Shown: positions 35,152-43,499 of the stretch, piece after piece
Layout of the letters: each line of letters begins with the position of its first letter
Numbering within the stretch: the first letter of the stretch is position 1
Source: Lactobacillus jensenii DSM 20557
GTDB lineage: Bacteria; Bacillota; Bacilli; Lactobacillales; Lactobacillaceae
Reading direction: 5' to 3'
DNA length: 64,000 nt
Assembly: GCF_001436455.1 (NCBI RefSeq)
Contig: NZ_AYYU01000001.1
Span: 66,243 to 130,242 of the forward strand
Made by a program: the position numbers and the translations under genes
The notes under the pieces: generated by a model
Database searches by the model: none
The model's input: only the letters and a program-made list of their open reading frames with translations
Told to the model about the DNA's origin: nothing

Positions 35152-36849
35152 ATGCGACAATCGAATTTTTTTATGCCAACTTTAAAGGAAGCTCCTGCTG
35201 ATGCAGTAGCAGCAAGTCATAAAATAATGATTAGAGGTGGATATATACGTCAGGTAACCGCTGGTGTATATTCATACTTGCCTTTAGGCTATCGTGTGTT
35301 ACGTAAAGCTGAAAGAATCATTGAAGAAGAAATGGATCGGATTAATGTTCCCGAAATGATTATGCCTCATTTATTGCCTGCTACATTGTGGCAAGAATCT
35401 GGCCGTTACTATAAATATGGTGATGAAATGTTTAAGCTAAAAGATCGTCATGGTCGTGATAGTCTTTTAGGCCCAACTCATGAAGAAACATTTACTGAAA
35501 TCATTGCTAAAAACTTAAAGAGTTACAAGCAAATGCCACTTGCTCTTTACCAAATTCAAACTAAGTTCCGTGATGAAAATCGTCCAAGATTTGGGTTATT
35601 GCGTGGTCGTGAATTTGTAATGCTTGATGGTTATAGCTTTGCAGCTACTAGAGAACAATTAGATAAGCAATTTGATGATCAAAAGGCAGCTTACAAGCGT
35701 ATTTTCAAACGTGCAGGTGTTACTGTTCACCCTGTTATTGCTGACTCTGGTACAATGGGTGGTAAAAACTCAACAGAATTTCAAGCTCCAGCAGCAATTG
35801 GTGAAGATACTATTGCTACTAATGAAAAAGGTACCTACGCAGCAAACCTTGAAATGGCAAAGAGTACTGATACCTTTAAACAAGAGCCTGAAGAATTGAA
35901 GACAATGGAAAAAGTTGCTACTCCAGGTTGCGAAACTATTGATCAATTAACTGAATTTTTGCATGTACCTGCTACTAGAATTGTGAAGAGTATTTTGTAC
36001 ATGGCTGATGACCAAAAGATTTTAGTTTTGATTCGTGCTGATAAGCAAATTAACGAAGTAAAATTGGGCCATTTATTAGATGCCAATGAAGTTCGTGAAG
36101 CAACTGCTGAAGAATTGGTTAATGTTACTGGTAGCGAAAAAGGCGGCGTAGGTCCAGTTAAGGCTGATTGGGCCGACAAGGTTATCGCTGATGAAACAGT
36201 TAAGGGCTTATATAATGTTGTTGTTGGCGCAAATGAAACTGGCTATCAATTCCAAAACGCCAATTTAGACCGTGACTTTAAAGTTGATGAATTTTCAGAC
36301 ATCAGAACTGCAAATGAAGGTGAACCAGATCCAGTTGATCATTTACCACTTCAATTTACTACTTCAATTGAAGTTGGACACATCTTTAAGTTAGGTACTT
36401 ACTATACTGAAACTATGGGTGCTGATTTCCTCGATCAAAATGGTAAAGCACAACCTGTAATTATGGGTTCATACGGTATTGGCGTAACAAGAATGTTATC
36501 TGCAGCAGTTGAACAAAACTTGACGGAACACGGTGTTGCATGGCCAAAGGAAATTGCACCATTTACTCTTCATTTAATTCAAATGAAGATGAATGATGAA
36601 GACCAAACTAAATTAGCTGAGAGTTTAGAAACTAAATTCTCAGAGAAGTATGATGTGTTATATGATGACCGAAAAGAACGTGCCGGTGTTAAGTTTGCAG
36701 ATGCGGACTTAGTTGGTGCACCTATTAGAATTACTATTGGTAAAAAGGCTGCTGATGGAATCGTCGAAGTTAAGCGTCCTACTGATGACAAAGCAGTAGA
36801 AATATCAGTTGACGATCTTGAAGCTTTTGTAGCAAAAGAATTGGATTAA
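35152..36849 (+). CDS. proS: Prolyl-tRNA synthetase
   Basis: Class II aminoacyl-tRNA synthetase, bacterial (editing-domain) type, 565 residues. Visible are the N-terminal class II motifs (VTAGVYSYLPLGYRVLRK, LLGPTHEETFTEI, FRDENRPRFGLLRGREFVMLDGYSF), the inserted YbaK-like editing domain between about 220 and 400, motif 3 (SYGIGVTRMLSAAVEQ) and the C-terminal anticodon-binding domain. SD AGGGAG. It is placed between rseP and polC as in other Firmicutes. Confidence 0.97.
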   Translation: MRQSNFFMPTLKEAPADAVAASHKIMIRGGYIRQVTAGVYSYLPLGYRVLRKAERIIEEEMDRINVPEMIMPHLLPATLWQESGRYYKYGDEMFKLKDRHGRDSLLGPTHEETFTEIIAKNLKSYKQMPLALYQIQTKFRDENRPRFGLLRGREFVMLDGYSFAATREQLDKQFDDQKAAYKRIFKRAGVTVHPVIADSGTMGGKNSTEFQAPAAIGEDTIATNEKGTYAANLEMAKSTDTFKQEPEELKTMEKVATPGCETIDQLTEFLHVPATRIVKSILYMADDQKILVLIRADKQINEVKLGHLLDANEVREATAEELVNVTGSEKGGVGPVKADWADKVIADETVKGLYNVVVGANETGYQFQNANLDRDFKVDEFSDIRTANEGEPDPVDHLPLQFTTSIEVGHIFKLGTYYTETMGADFLDQNGKAQPVIMGSYGIGVTRMLSAAVEQNLTEHGVAWPKEIAPFTLHLIQMKMNDEDQTKLAESLETKFSEKYDVLYDDRKERAGVKFADADLVGAPIRITIGKKAADGIVEVKRPTDDKAVEISVDDLEAFVAKELD

Positions 36850-36859
36850 GGTAAAATTT

Positions 36860-39800
36860 GTGGCAGATTCAAATAAACTTTTCTTAAGATTTTTGAAGCA
36901 GATTAAGTTTCCAAACTCTTTTAGTGATAATGATTTACTCGTAAAGGGGAAAATCGAAAACGTGGATGTTTACGGAAAAAAGCGTAAGTGGGATATCCAC
37001 GTTTTTTTTGATACACCACTTAAGTTTGATACTTATGAAGCATTAGTTAAGCTCGCAGAGCAGGAATTTAGTCCGTTCATTGATGTTAATATTATGATTT
37101 CAACGGCTGATGGTTCAGATAATTATTTGCCTGAATACTGGTCATACGTTGTAAGTCAAACTGAAAACATGTCAGCAATGGCTCGTGAATGTTTATCTAG
37201 CAAAAAGCCAGTTAAAGTTGCAAGTGATTGGATAATTGAGGTTGAGACGCCAATGCTTGCAAATGCAATCTCACAATCTGACTTGGATAATTTGAGTTTT
37301 GATTTGCGTAAATATGGTTTCTTCAATATAAAATTGAAGTTACAAGTTAAAAATGCTAATGAAGATGCAAATTTGGCTAGTTTAGAACAATTAGAGCAGT
37401 TACAAGCAGAACATGAAAAAAGCATGAATGAGGCTTTTAAAAATATTCCAGCCAAGCCAAAAAGAGTGGTACAAAGCAGCACTCGTCAAACACGAGAAAA
37501 GAACTTTGGTAAGGCGGATATTCCAGCTAGCGAAGTAATTGGAATGAAAGAAATTGAAGATGGGATGAGAAATATTGCCATCGAAGGAAATATCTTCAAT
37601 ATTGATTCTCATGAATTAAAGTCAGGTGCCTTTATTTTTTCAGGAGAAATTACTGACTATTCAGATTCTATTGCCTTCAAAAAATTTGTTAAAGATAAAG
37701 AACAAATTGAAATGCTCAAAGGTATCAAACCGGGAGTTTGGGCAAGAATGTCTGGTAGTGCATTAGATGACCAATATGTGCATGATGTTGTTTTCAATAT
37801 TAATAATTTTAAAATTGTTGAACATGTTGGTCGTACAGAAAAGTATCAAGAAGAACCTAAGCGTGTAGAATTACATTTGCATACTATCATGAGCCAGCTT
37901 GATGCAACAAATACTGCAACAGATTTTATCTCTACAGCAAAAAAATTTGGCCAAAAAGCAATCGCAATTACTGATCATGGAGATGTTCAGTCATTCCCTG
38001 AAGCCTATAGCGCTGGTAAAAAGCAAAAGATGAAGATTTTGTACGGCTTAGAAGCTAATATGGTTGATGATCATGCTTTATTAGTTTTAAATCCAGCTTC
38101 TATGACTTATGAAAATCGTGAATTTGTTATTTTTGACGTTGAAACAACGGGGCTTTCATCTGTGTACGACACAATAATTGAAATTGGAGCCGTAAAAATG
38201 AAAGATGGTGAAGTGATTGAAAGATTTGATGAATTTATAAATCCTCATCATCCGTTAAGTGAAACCACAATTAACTTAACTTCAATTACTGATGAGATGG
38301 TTTCAAAAGCAGATGATGAAGCAGAAGTTATAAAGAGATTTCAAGAGTTTTACGGAGATCGTCCACTTTGTGGTCATAATGTTCAATTTGACGTAGGGTT
38401 TGTTAATGCTGCACTGAGAAGAAGCGGCTTGAAAGAGATTACACAGCCAGTCGTTGACACACTTGAAGTCTCTCGATTACTTCATCCTGAGCAAACAAAG
38501 CATACTCTTGATTCACTTTGTAAAAAGTATAATGTGGTTCTTGAACACCATCACCGAGCAAATCAAGATGCGGAAGCAACTGGTTATTTGATGTTTAAAT
38601 TATTAGATGCATTTAATGACAAGTTTGAGCAAGATGATTTAGGAAAAATGAATGATTATGCTAAGTTTGGCCAAGTATATAAACGTGCTAAACCAACTCA
38701 TATGACTGTTTTAGCCCTGACACAAAAAGGGTTAAAAAATATGTATAAGTTAGTTTCCTTGGCCAGCACTCAGTATTTTTATCGTGAGCCTAGAACCCCT
38801 ATATCAGAATTAAGAAAGTATCGTGAAGGTCTTCTCTTTGGTAGTGGTTGCTGGAAGGGTGATGTATTTATCACCATGATGCAAAAAGGCTATGATGAAG
38901 CAAGAGAAAAGGCTAGATTTTATGACTTCTTGGAAGTTCAACCGCCAGCTGCATATTCACAATTAATAGCTGATGAATTAATCAAAGACGAAGAGCAATT
39001 GGAGGAAATTCTAAAGAATATCTATAAATTAGGTCAAGAATTAAATATACCTGTTGTAGCAACGGGTGATTGTCACTACCTAAATCCTGAGGATAAAATT
39101 TATCGAGAGATTTTAATTGCAGCGCAAAGATCAAATCCTAATCGTAATAAGCCTCAACCCAAGCTTCACTTTTATTCAACTCAAGAAATGCTAGATGCAT
39201 TTAACTTTATGGGTGAAGATGTAGCTAAAGAAATTGTAATTGATAACACTAATAAGATTGCAGATGAAATTGAAGAAATTGCTCCGGTAAAAAGTGGACT
39301 TTATCCACCACATATTAAGGATGCAGATCAGCAAATGACTGATTTGACTTATAACAAGGCATATGAACTTTATGGTAAGCCACTGCCTAAAATTGTTAAG
39401 GATCGGATAGAATTAGAATTAAATTCAATTATCTCTAATGGATATGCCGTTATTTATCTAATTTCTCAAAAATTGGTGGCCAAATCTAATAAAGATGGAT
39501 ATTTGGTTGGATCACGTGGATCCGTGGGGTCTAGTTTGGTTGCAACAATGTCAGGAATTACTGAAGTAAATCCATTAGCGCCACATTATCGATGTCCTAA
39601 ATGTAAATATTCACACTTCTTTGAAAATGGGGAATACGGTTCAGGATTTGACTTGCCAGATAAAAAATGTCCAGAATGTGGTACTGAATTAGTTAAAGAT
39701 GGCCAAGATATCCCATTTGCTACTTTCTTAGGTTTCCATGGTGATAAGGTTCCAGATATTGATTTGAACTTTTCAGGAGACTATCAACCTGTTGCCCATA

Positions 39801-41179
39801 ATTATATTAGGGTTATGTTTGGTCCAGCTAACTCCTTTAGAGCGGGTACGATTTCGACTGTTGCTGATAAAACTGCATATGGATATGCTAAGCACTTTGA
39901 AGAAGAGCGTAATTTAAATTTGCGTTCTGCTGAGTTGGATCGCTTGGCTACTGGTACTTCAGGTGTTAAGAGAACGACGGGACAGCACCCAGCTGGTATT
40001 GTTGTAGTTCCAGATGATATGGATATTTATGATTTTACACCAGTACAATATCCAGCAGATGATTTGAATGCAGCATGGTTAACAACTCACTTTGATTTCC
40101 ACTCAATTCACGATAACATCTTGAAATTTGATATTCTTGGTCATGATGATCCAACTATGATTAGAATGCTGCAAGACTTGAGTGGTGTCGATCCAATGAC
40201 CATACCACCAGATGATCCAGGGGTTATGTCATTATTTTCAGGTACTGATATCTTAGGAGTTACTCCTGAGCAAATCGCTTCAAAGACTGGAACTCTTGGT
40301 GTACCAGAATTCGGGACTAAGTTTGTTCGCGGAATGCTTGAAGAAACAAACCCAACAACTTTTTCTGAGTTATTGCAAATTTCTGGTTTATCACATGGTA
40401 CTGATGTATGGCTTGGAAATGCAGAAGACTTGGTCAATAATGGAACTTGTAAATTAAAGAATGTTATTGGTTGTCGTGATAACATCATGATGGACTTGAT
40501 TCACTGGGGAGTTAAGCCAGAAGTAGCCTTTTCAACAATGGAATCTGTCCGTCACGGTCGAGGAATTAGTGATGATGACATGGCTGTTTTGAAAAAGAAC
40601 AATAATATTCCTGATTGGTATATTCCATCATGTTTAAAGATTAAGTATATGTTCCCTAAAGCGCACGCTACAGCATATATTTTAATGGCTTTGAGAATTG
40701 CCTGGTTCAAGGTTTATTATCCAGTAATTTATTACACGTCATATTTCTCAGTTAGGGCTGATCTATTTGACTTAGTAGCCATGAGTCATGGTAAAAATTC
40801 CGTTAAAGCAGCTATTAAAAAGATTCAAGATCAGGGAAATGATGCAAGTGCTAAAGACAAGTCATTATTAACTGTTTTGGAAATTGCTAATGAATGTCTA
40901 GAACGTGGAATAAAAATAAAAATGGTTGATGTTAACGAATCTGAAGCCCTTAACTTCAAGATTGTTGATGATCATACAATTTTGGCACCATTTAATGCAG
41001 TTCCTGGTTTAGGGGATAACGCAGCAAAACAGATTGTTGCAGCAAGAGCTGAACAAAAATTCTTGTCTAAAGAAGATTTAAGAACAAGAGGTAAAGTTTC
41101 ACAAACTATAATGGATTACTTAGAAGTCAATGGTGTGCTTGAAGGAATGCCAGATCAAAATCAATTGTCTCTATTTTAA
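36860..41179 (+). CDS. polC: DNA polymerase III PolC-type alpha subunit
   Basis: Replicative DNA polymerase of low-GC Gram-positives, 1439 residues. The start is GTG 36860 with SD AAGGT just after the proS stop. Domains in order: N-terminal and OB regions (1 to about 320), PHP domain (VELHLHTIMSQLDATN near 337), an inserted DEDDh 3'-5' proofreading exonuclease (FVIFDVETTG near 422 to about 590), the polymerase core, and the four-cysteine zinc motif CPKCKYSH ... CPEC (about 912-940). The inserted exonuclease and the zinc motif distinguish PolC from DnaE. Confidence 0.98.
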   Translation: MADSNKLFLRFLKQIKFPNSFSDNDLLVKGKIENVDVYGKKRKWDIHVFFDTPLKFDTYEALVKLAEQEFSPFIDVNIMISTADGSDNYLPEYWSYVVSQTENMSAMARECLSSKKPVKVASDWIIEVETPMLANAISQSDLDNLSFDLRKYGFFNIKLKLQVKNANEDANLASLEQLEQLQAEHEKSMNEAFKNIPAKPKRVVQSSTRQTREKNFGKADIPASEVIGMKEIEDGMRNIAIEGNIFNIDSHELKSGAFIFSGEITDYSDSIAFKKFVKDKEQIEMLKGIKPGVWARMSGSALDDQYVHDVVFNINNFKIVEHVGRTEKYQEEPKRVELHLHTIMSQLDATNTATDFISTAKKFGQKAIAITDHGDVQSFPEAYSAGKKQKMKILYGLEANMVDDHALLVLNPASMTYENREFVIFDVETTGLSSVYDTIIEIGAVKMKDGEVIERFDEFINPHHPLSETTINLTSITDEMVSKADDEAEVIKRFQEFYGDRPLCGHNVQFDVGFVNAALRRSGLKEITQPVVDTLEVSRLLHPEQTKHTLDSLCKKYNVVLEHHHRANQDAEATGYLMFKLLDAFNDKFEQDDLGKMNDYAKFGQVYKRAKPTHMTVLALTQKGLKNMYKLVSLASTQYFYREPRTPISELRKYREGLLFGSGCWKGDVFITMMQKGYDEAREKARFYDFLEVQPPAAYSQLIADELIKDEEQLEEILKNIYKLGQELNIPVVATGDCHYLNPEDKIYREILIAAQRSNPNRNKPQPKLHFYSTQEMLDAFNFMGEDVAKEIVIDNTNKIADEIEEIAPVKSGLYPPHIKDADQQMTDLTYNKAYELYGKPLPKIVKDRIELELNSIISNGYAVIYLISQKLVAKSNKDGYLVGSRGSVGSSLVATMSGITEVNPLAPHYRCPKCKYSHFFENGEYGSGFDLPDKKCPECGTELVKDGQDIPFATFLGFHGDKVPDIDLNFSGDYQPVAHNYIRVMFGPANSFRAGTISTVADKTAYGYAKHFEEERNLNLRSAELDRLATGTSGVKRTTGQHPAGIVVVPDDMDIYDFTPVQYPADDLNAAWLTTHFDFHSIHDNILKFDILGHDDPTMIRMLQDLSGVDPMTIPPDDPGVMSLFSGTDILGVTPEQIASKTGTLGVPEFGTKFVRGMLEETNPTTFSELLQISGLSHGTDVWLGNAEDLVNNGTCKLKNVIGCRDNIMMDLIHWGVKPEVAFSTMESVRHGRGISDDDMAVLKKNNNIPDWYIPSCLKIKYMFPKAHATAYILMALRIAWFKVYYPVIYYTSYFSVRADLFDLVAMSHGKNSVKAAIKKIQDQGNDASAKDKSLLTVLEIANECLERGIKIKMVDVNESEALNFKIVDDHTILAPFNAVPGLGDNAAKQIVAARAEQKFLSKEDLRTRGKVSQTIMDYLEVNGVLEGMPDQNQLSLF

Positions 41180-41193
41180 TTTTTAATAATTTG

Positions 41194-41202
41194 TGATATA
41201 AT
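41194..41202 (+). promoter_or_regulatory. Extended -10 promoter of the rimP-nusA-infB operon
   Basis: TGATATAAT (41194-41202) is a perfect extended -10 (TGnTATAAT), 15 bp after the polC stop, with only a poor -35 (TTTTAA region). RNA would start near 41209, about 65 nt before the rimP start. Confidence 0.65.
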
Positions 41203-41214
41203 ATCTAACGTAGT

Positions 41215-41256
41215 TCGAATAGCCAATTCGAGTGAGCAGAAATGCTCACTCTTTTT
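41215..41256 (+). terminator. Leader hairpin and terminator (attenuator candidate) upstream of rimP
   Basis: GAGTGAGCA (41230-41238) and TGCTCACTC (41243-41251) form a perfect 9-bp stem with a GAAA tetraloop, followed by TTTTT: a strong intrinsic terminator inside the rimP leader. An upstream hairpin TCGAAT / ATTCGA (41215-41220, 41226-41231) shares two bases with it. It may end polC transcripts, attenuate the nusA operon, or both. Confidence 0.75.
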
Positions 41257-41274
41257 AGTACGGAGGAAGATTTT

Positions 41275-41751
41275 TTGACAAAAATCGTTGATCTTGTAAC
41301 GAATTTAGTTAGCCCCATAGCTGAGAAGCGTGGGGACGAATTAGTTGATGTTGAATACGTGAAGGAACAAAATCAATATTATTTACGTATTTATGTTGAT
41401 CGTGGAGAAAGTGGAATTGATATTGAAGAAATTGCCGCTTTAAGTGAAATGGTTTCTGAAGAACTAGATAAGTTAAATCCTGATCCTTTCACTGAACCTT
41501 ACATGTTGGAGTTGTCTTCACCAGGTTTGGAGAGACCAATTAAAAATGAACGTGATTGGGAAAAAGCAGTGAATAAGTATATCCACGTAGCTTGCTATCA
41601 AAAGATTGATGGACAAAAGGCTTTTGACGGCACTTTATTAAGCAAAGATGATGATAAAATCACTTTGAAAATCAAGATTAAAACTCGGACTAAAGAGTTG
41701 GAAATCCCTGTTGGGGCAATTGCAAATGCTCGATTTGCAATTGAATTTTAG
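41275..41751 (+). CDS. rimP: Ribosome maturation factor RimP
   Basis: Assists 30S assembly. I place the start at TTG 41275, because GGAGGA (41262-41267) is 7 bp upstream; the earlier in-frame ATG at 41242 lies inside the terminator hairpin. The 158 residues include the family motifs [32 protein letters not shown] and [23 protein letters not shown] (in separate conserved runs). It is first in the rimP-nusA-ylxR-ylxQ-infB-rbfA operon, the standard Firmicutes order. Confidence 0.93.
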   Translation: MTKIVDLVTNLVSPIAEKRGDELVDVEYVKEQNQYYLRIYVDRGESGIDIEEIAALSEMVSEELDKLNPDPFTEPYMLELSSPGLERPIKNERDWEKAVNKYIHVACYQKIDGQKAFDGTLLSKDDDKITLKIKIKTRTKELEIPVGAIANARFAIEF

Positions 41752-41770
41752 AAAGGGCTGATTAAAACTT

Positions 41771-42877
41771 ATGACTAAAGAAATGTTAGAAGCTTTTGCC
41801 ACTTTAGAAAATGAAAAGGGTATTAAGCAAGAAATTATTGTTGATGCGATTAAAGCCGCTCTTGTAGCAGCATACAAAAAGAATTACAATCAAGCCCAAA
41901 ATGTTGAAGTTGACTTTGACGAAAGAAAAGGTAACTTCAAAGTTATGGCTATCAAGACCGTTGTTGATGAAGTTCAAGATGCTCGCTTAGAAGTTAGCTT
42001 AAAAGAGGCCTTAGAAATTAATAAAGCTTATGAAGTAGGCGATGAAATTAAGTTTGAAGTAACTCCAAAAGATTTTGGGAGAATTTCAGCTCAAACAGCA
42101 AAACAAGTAATTATGCAACGTCTTCGTGAAGCTGAAAGAAATCACATTGTAAGTGAATATTCACAATACCAAGATGAACTTGTAACTGGTGTTGTAGAAC
42201 GTCATGATAATCGTTTTGTTTATGTGATGATAGACAAAGTTGAGGCTGTTATGCCACGTGGCGACCAAATGCCAAATGAAGTATATAACCCACAAGATAA
42301 GATTAGAGTCTTGGTAACAAAAGTGGGTAATGATACTAAGGGTGCTCAAATTGTTGTTTCAAGAACAGCTCCAGATATGGTTAAGCGTTTGTTTGAGCAG
42401 GAAGTTCCTGAAGTGTATGATGGTACTGTTCAAATCGTATCTGTAGCTCGTGAAGCCGGTGATAGAACTAAAATTGCAGTTAAATCAGATGATCCTAATA
42501 TTGACCCAGTTGGTACTTGTGTTGGGCCTAAGGGAGCACGTGTTCAAAATGTCGTTAATGAATTAGGTGGAGAAAACATTGATATTGTAAAATATGAAGA
42601 TGATCCAGCTGATTTCATTGCCAATGCTCTTAATCCGGCTGAAGTAATTGCAGCTCAATTTGGTGAAGATGAAGATGAAAAGAGTGCCTTGGTTATTGTC
42701 CCTGACTACCAATTATCTTTGGCAATCGGTAAGAAGGGTCAGAATGTCCGTCTTGCAGCCCGTTTAACTGGTTATAAGATTGATATTCGTCCTGAATCAC
42801 AAGTTGAATTTGTTGATGAAGATAATGGAAACGATGAAAATGTTGGTGATGAAAATCCAACAAATAATGAAGAATAG
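41771..42877 (+). CDS. nusA: Transcription termination/antitermination protein NusA
   Basis: RNA polymerase-binding factor that stimulates pausing and hairpin-dependent termination. The 368 residues comprise the N-terminal domain (MLEAFATLENEKGIKQEIIVDAIKAAL split), S1 domain (LVTGVVERHDNRFVYVMIDKVEAVMP), and KH1/KH2 domains (GTCVGPKGARVQNVVNELGGENIDIV and IGKKGQNVRLAARLTGYKIDI). The short acidic tail lacks the C-terminal repeats of proteobacterial NusA. The terminator in the operon leader is a plausible target of its own activity. Confidence 0.97.
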   Translation: MTKEMLEAFATLENEKGIKQEIIVDAIKAALVAAYKKNYNQAQNVEVDFDERKGNFKVMAIKTVVDEVQDARLEVSLKEALEINKAYEVGDEIKFEVTPKDFGRISAQTAKQVIMQRLREAERNHIVSEYSQYQDELVTGVVERHDNRFVYVMIDKVEAVMPRGDQMPNEVYNPQDKIRVLVTKVGNDTKGAQIVVSRTAPDMVKRLFEQEVPEVYDGTVQIVSVAREAGDRTKIAVKSDDPNIDPVGTCVGPKGARVQNVVNELGGENIDIVKYEDDPADFIANALNPAEVIAAQFGEDEDEKSALVIVPDYQLSLAIGKKGQNVRLAARLTGYKIDIRPESQVEFVDEDNGNDENVGDENPTNNEE

Positions 42878-42886
42878 GTGATTTTT

Positions 42887-43183
42887 TTGAAAAAGAGAAA
42901 AGTCCCAATGAGAAAAGATTTGTTGACGAATACAATGCAACCAAAAAAAGATTTGGTAAGAATTGTTATCAACAAAGAAAATGAAGTTTCAGTTGATCCA
43001 ACTGGCAAAAAGCCGGGACGTGGAGCCTATGTTTCATTAGAACCTGATAAAATAACTGAAGCTCAAAAAAGTAAAATTTTAGACCGAAGCTTAGGTACTA
43101 AAATTGATGATAGTTTTTATCAAGAACTTTTTGAATATGTAGATCATCAAAAGGCAAGAAAAGAATTATTTGGTGATAAATAA
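42887..43183 (+). CDS. ylxR: YlxR family RNA-binding protein
   Basis: Small basic nucleic-acid-binding protein of the YlxR (RnpM) family, which binds RNase P RNA in Bacillus. I start it at TTG 42887, giving MKKRKVPMRKD, the typical YlxR N-terminus, with AGGTGA (42876-42881) as SD; GTG 42878 lies within that SD. The 98 residues include MQPKKDLVRIVINKE and GRGAYVS. The usual RKC cysteine is Asp here (RKD). It follows the nusA stop by 9 bp. Confidence 0.9.
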   Translation: MKKRKVPMRKDLLTNTMQPKKDLVRIVINKENEVSVDPTGKKPGRGAYVSLEPDKITEAQKSKILDRSLGTKIDDSFYQELFEYVDHQKARKELFGDK

Positions 43184-43495
43184 GTGCATAATCGTAAAAA
43201 GATAATAAATTTTTTAGGACTAATTCAAAGAGCCGGGAAAATAGTTTCTGGCACAGATTTGGTAGTCTCATCGATAAAGACTGGCAAGGTTAAGCTGGTA
43301 ATTATAGCTAGTGATCTTTCTAAGGCAACACGCCAAGAAATCGAAGCTTTAGCCCAAAAGAAAGGCTTGCCAATTATTGATGAGTTTTCAGAGCTTGAAA
43401 TATCTCAAGCAATTGGGAAAACTAGAAAAGTTTTAGCAGTTAGTGATTTGGGATTCAGTAAAGCAATACAAAAGAAATTAAATGAAGGAGTGTGA
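43184..43495 (+). CDS. ylxQ: YlxQ (L7Ae/L30e-like) RNA-binding protein
   Basis: Small kink-turn-type RNA-binding protein of the ribosomal L7Ae family. The GTG start at 43184 directly follows the ylxR stop. The 103 residues contain [35 protein letters not shown] and the closing [19 protein letters not shown]. Exact role unknown; conserved between nusA and infB in Firmicutes. Confidence 0.92.
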   Translation: MHNRKKIINFLGLIQRAGKIVSGTDLVVSSIKTGKVKLVIIASDLSKATRQEIEALAQKKGLPIIDEFSELEISQAIGKTRKVLAVSDLGFSKAIQKKLNEGV

Positions 43496-43499
43496 TCTG

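Noticed and set aside
40141-40488. 115-codon open frame antisense to polC
   Set aside because: Lies entirely inside the conserved polC frame, with no RBS and no family resemblance.
41242-41274. In-frame ATG start for rimP at 41242
   Set aside because: The codon lies in the loop and stem of a perfect terminator hairpin and has no SD; TTG 41275 has GGAGGA at the right distance.
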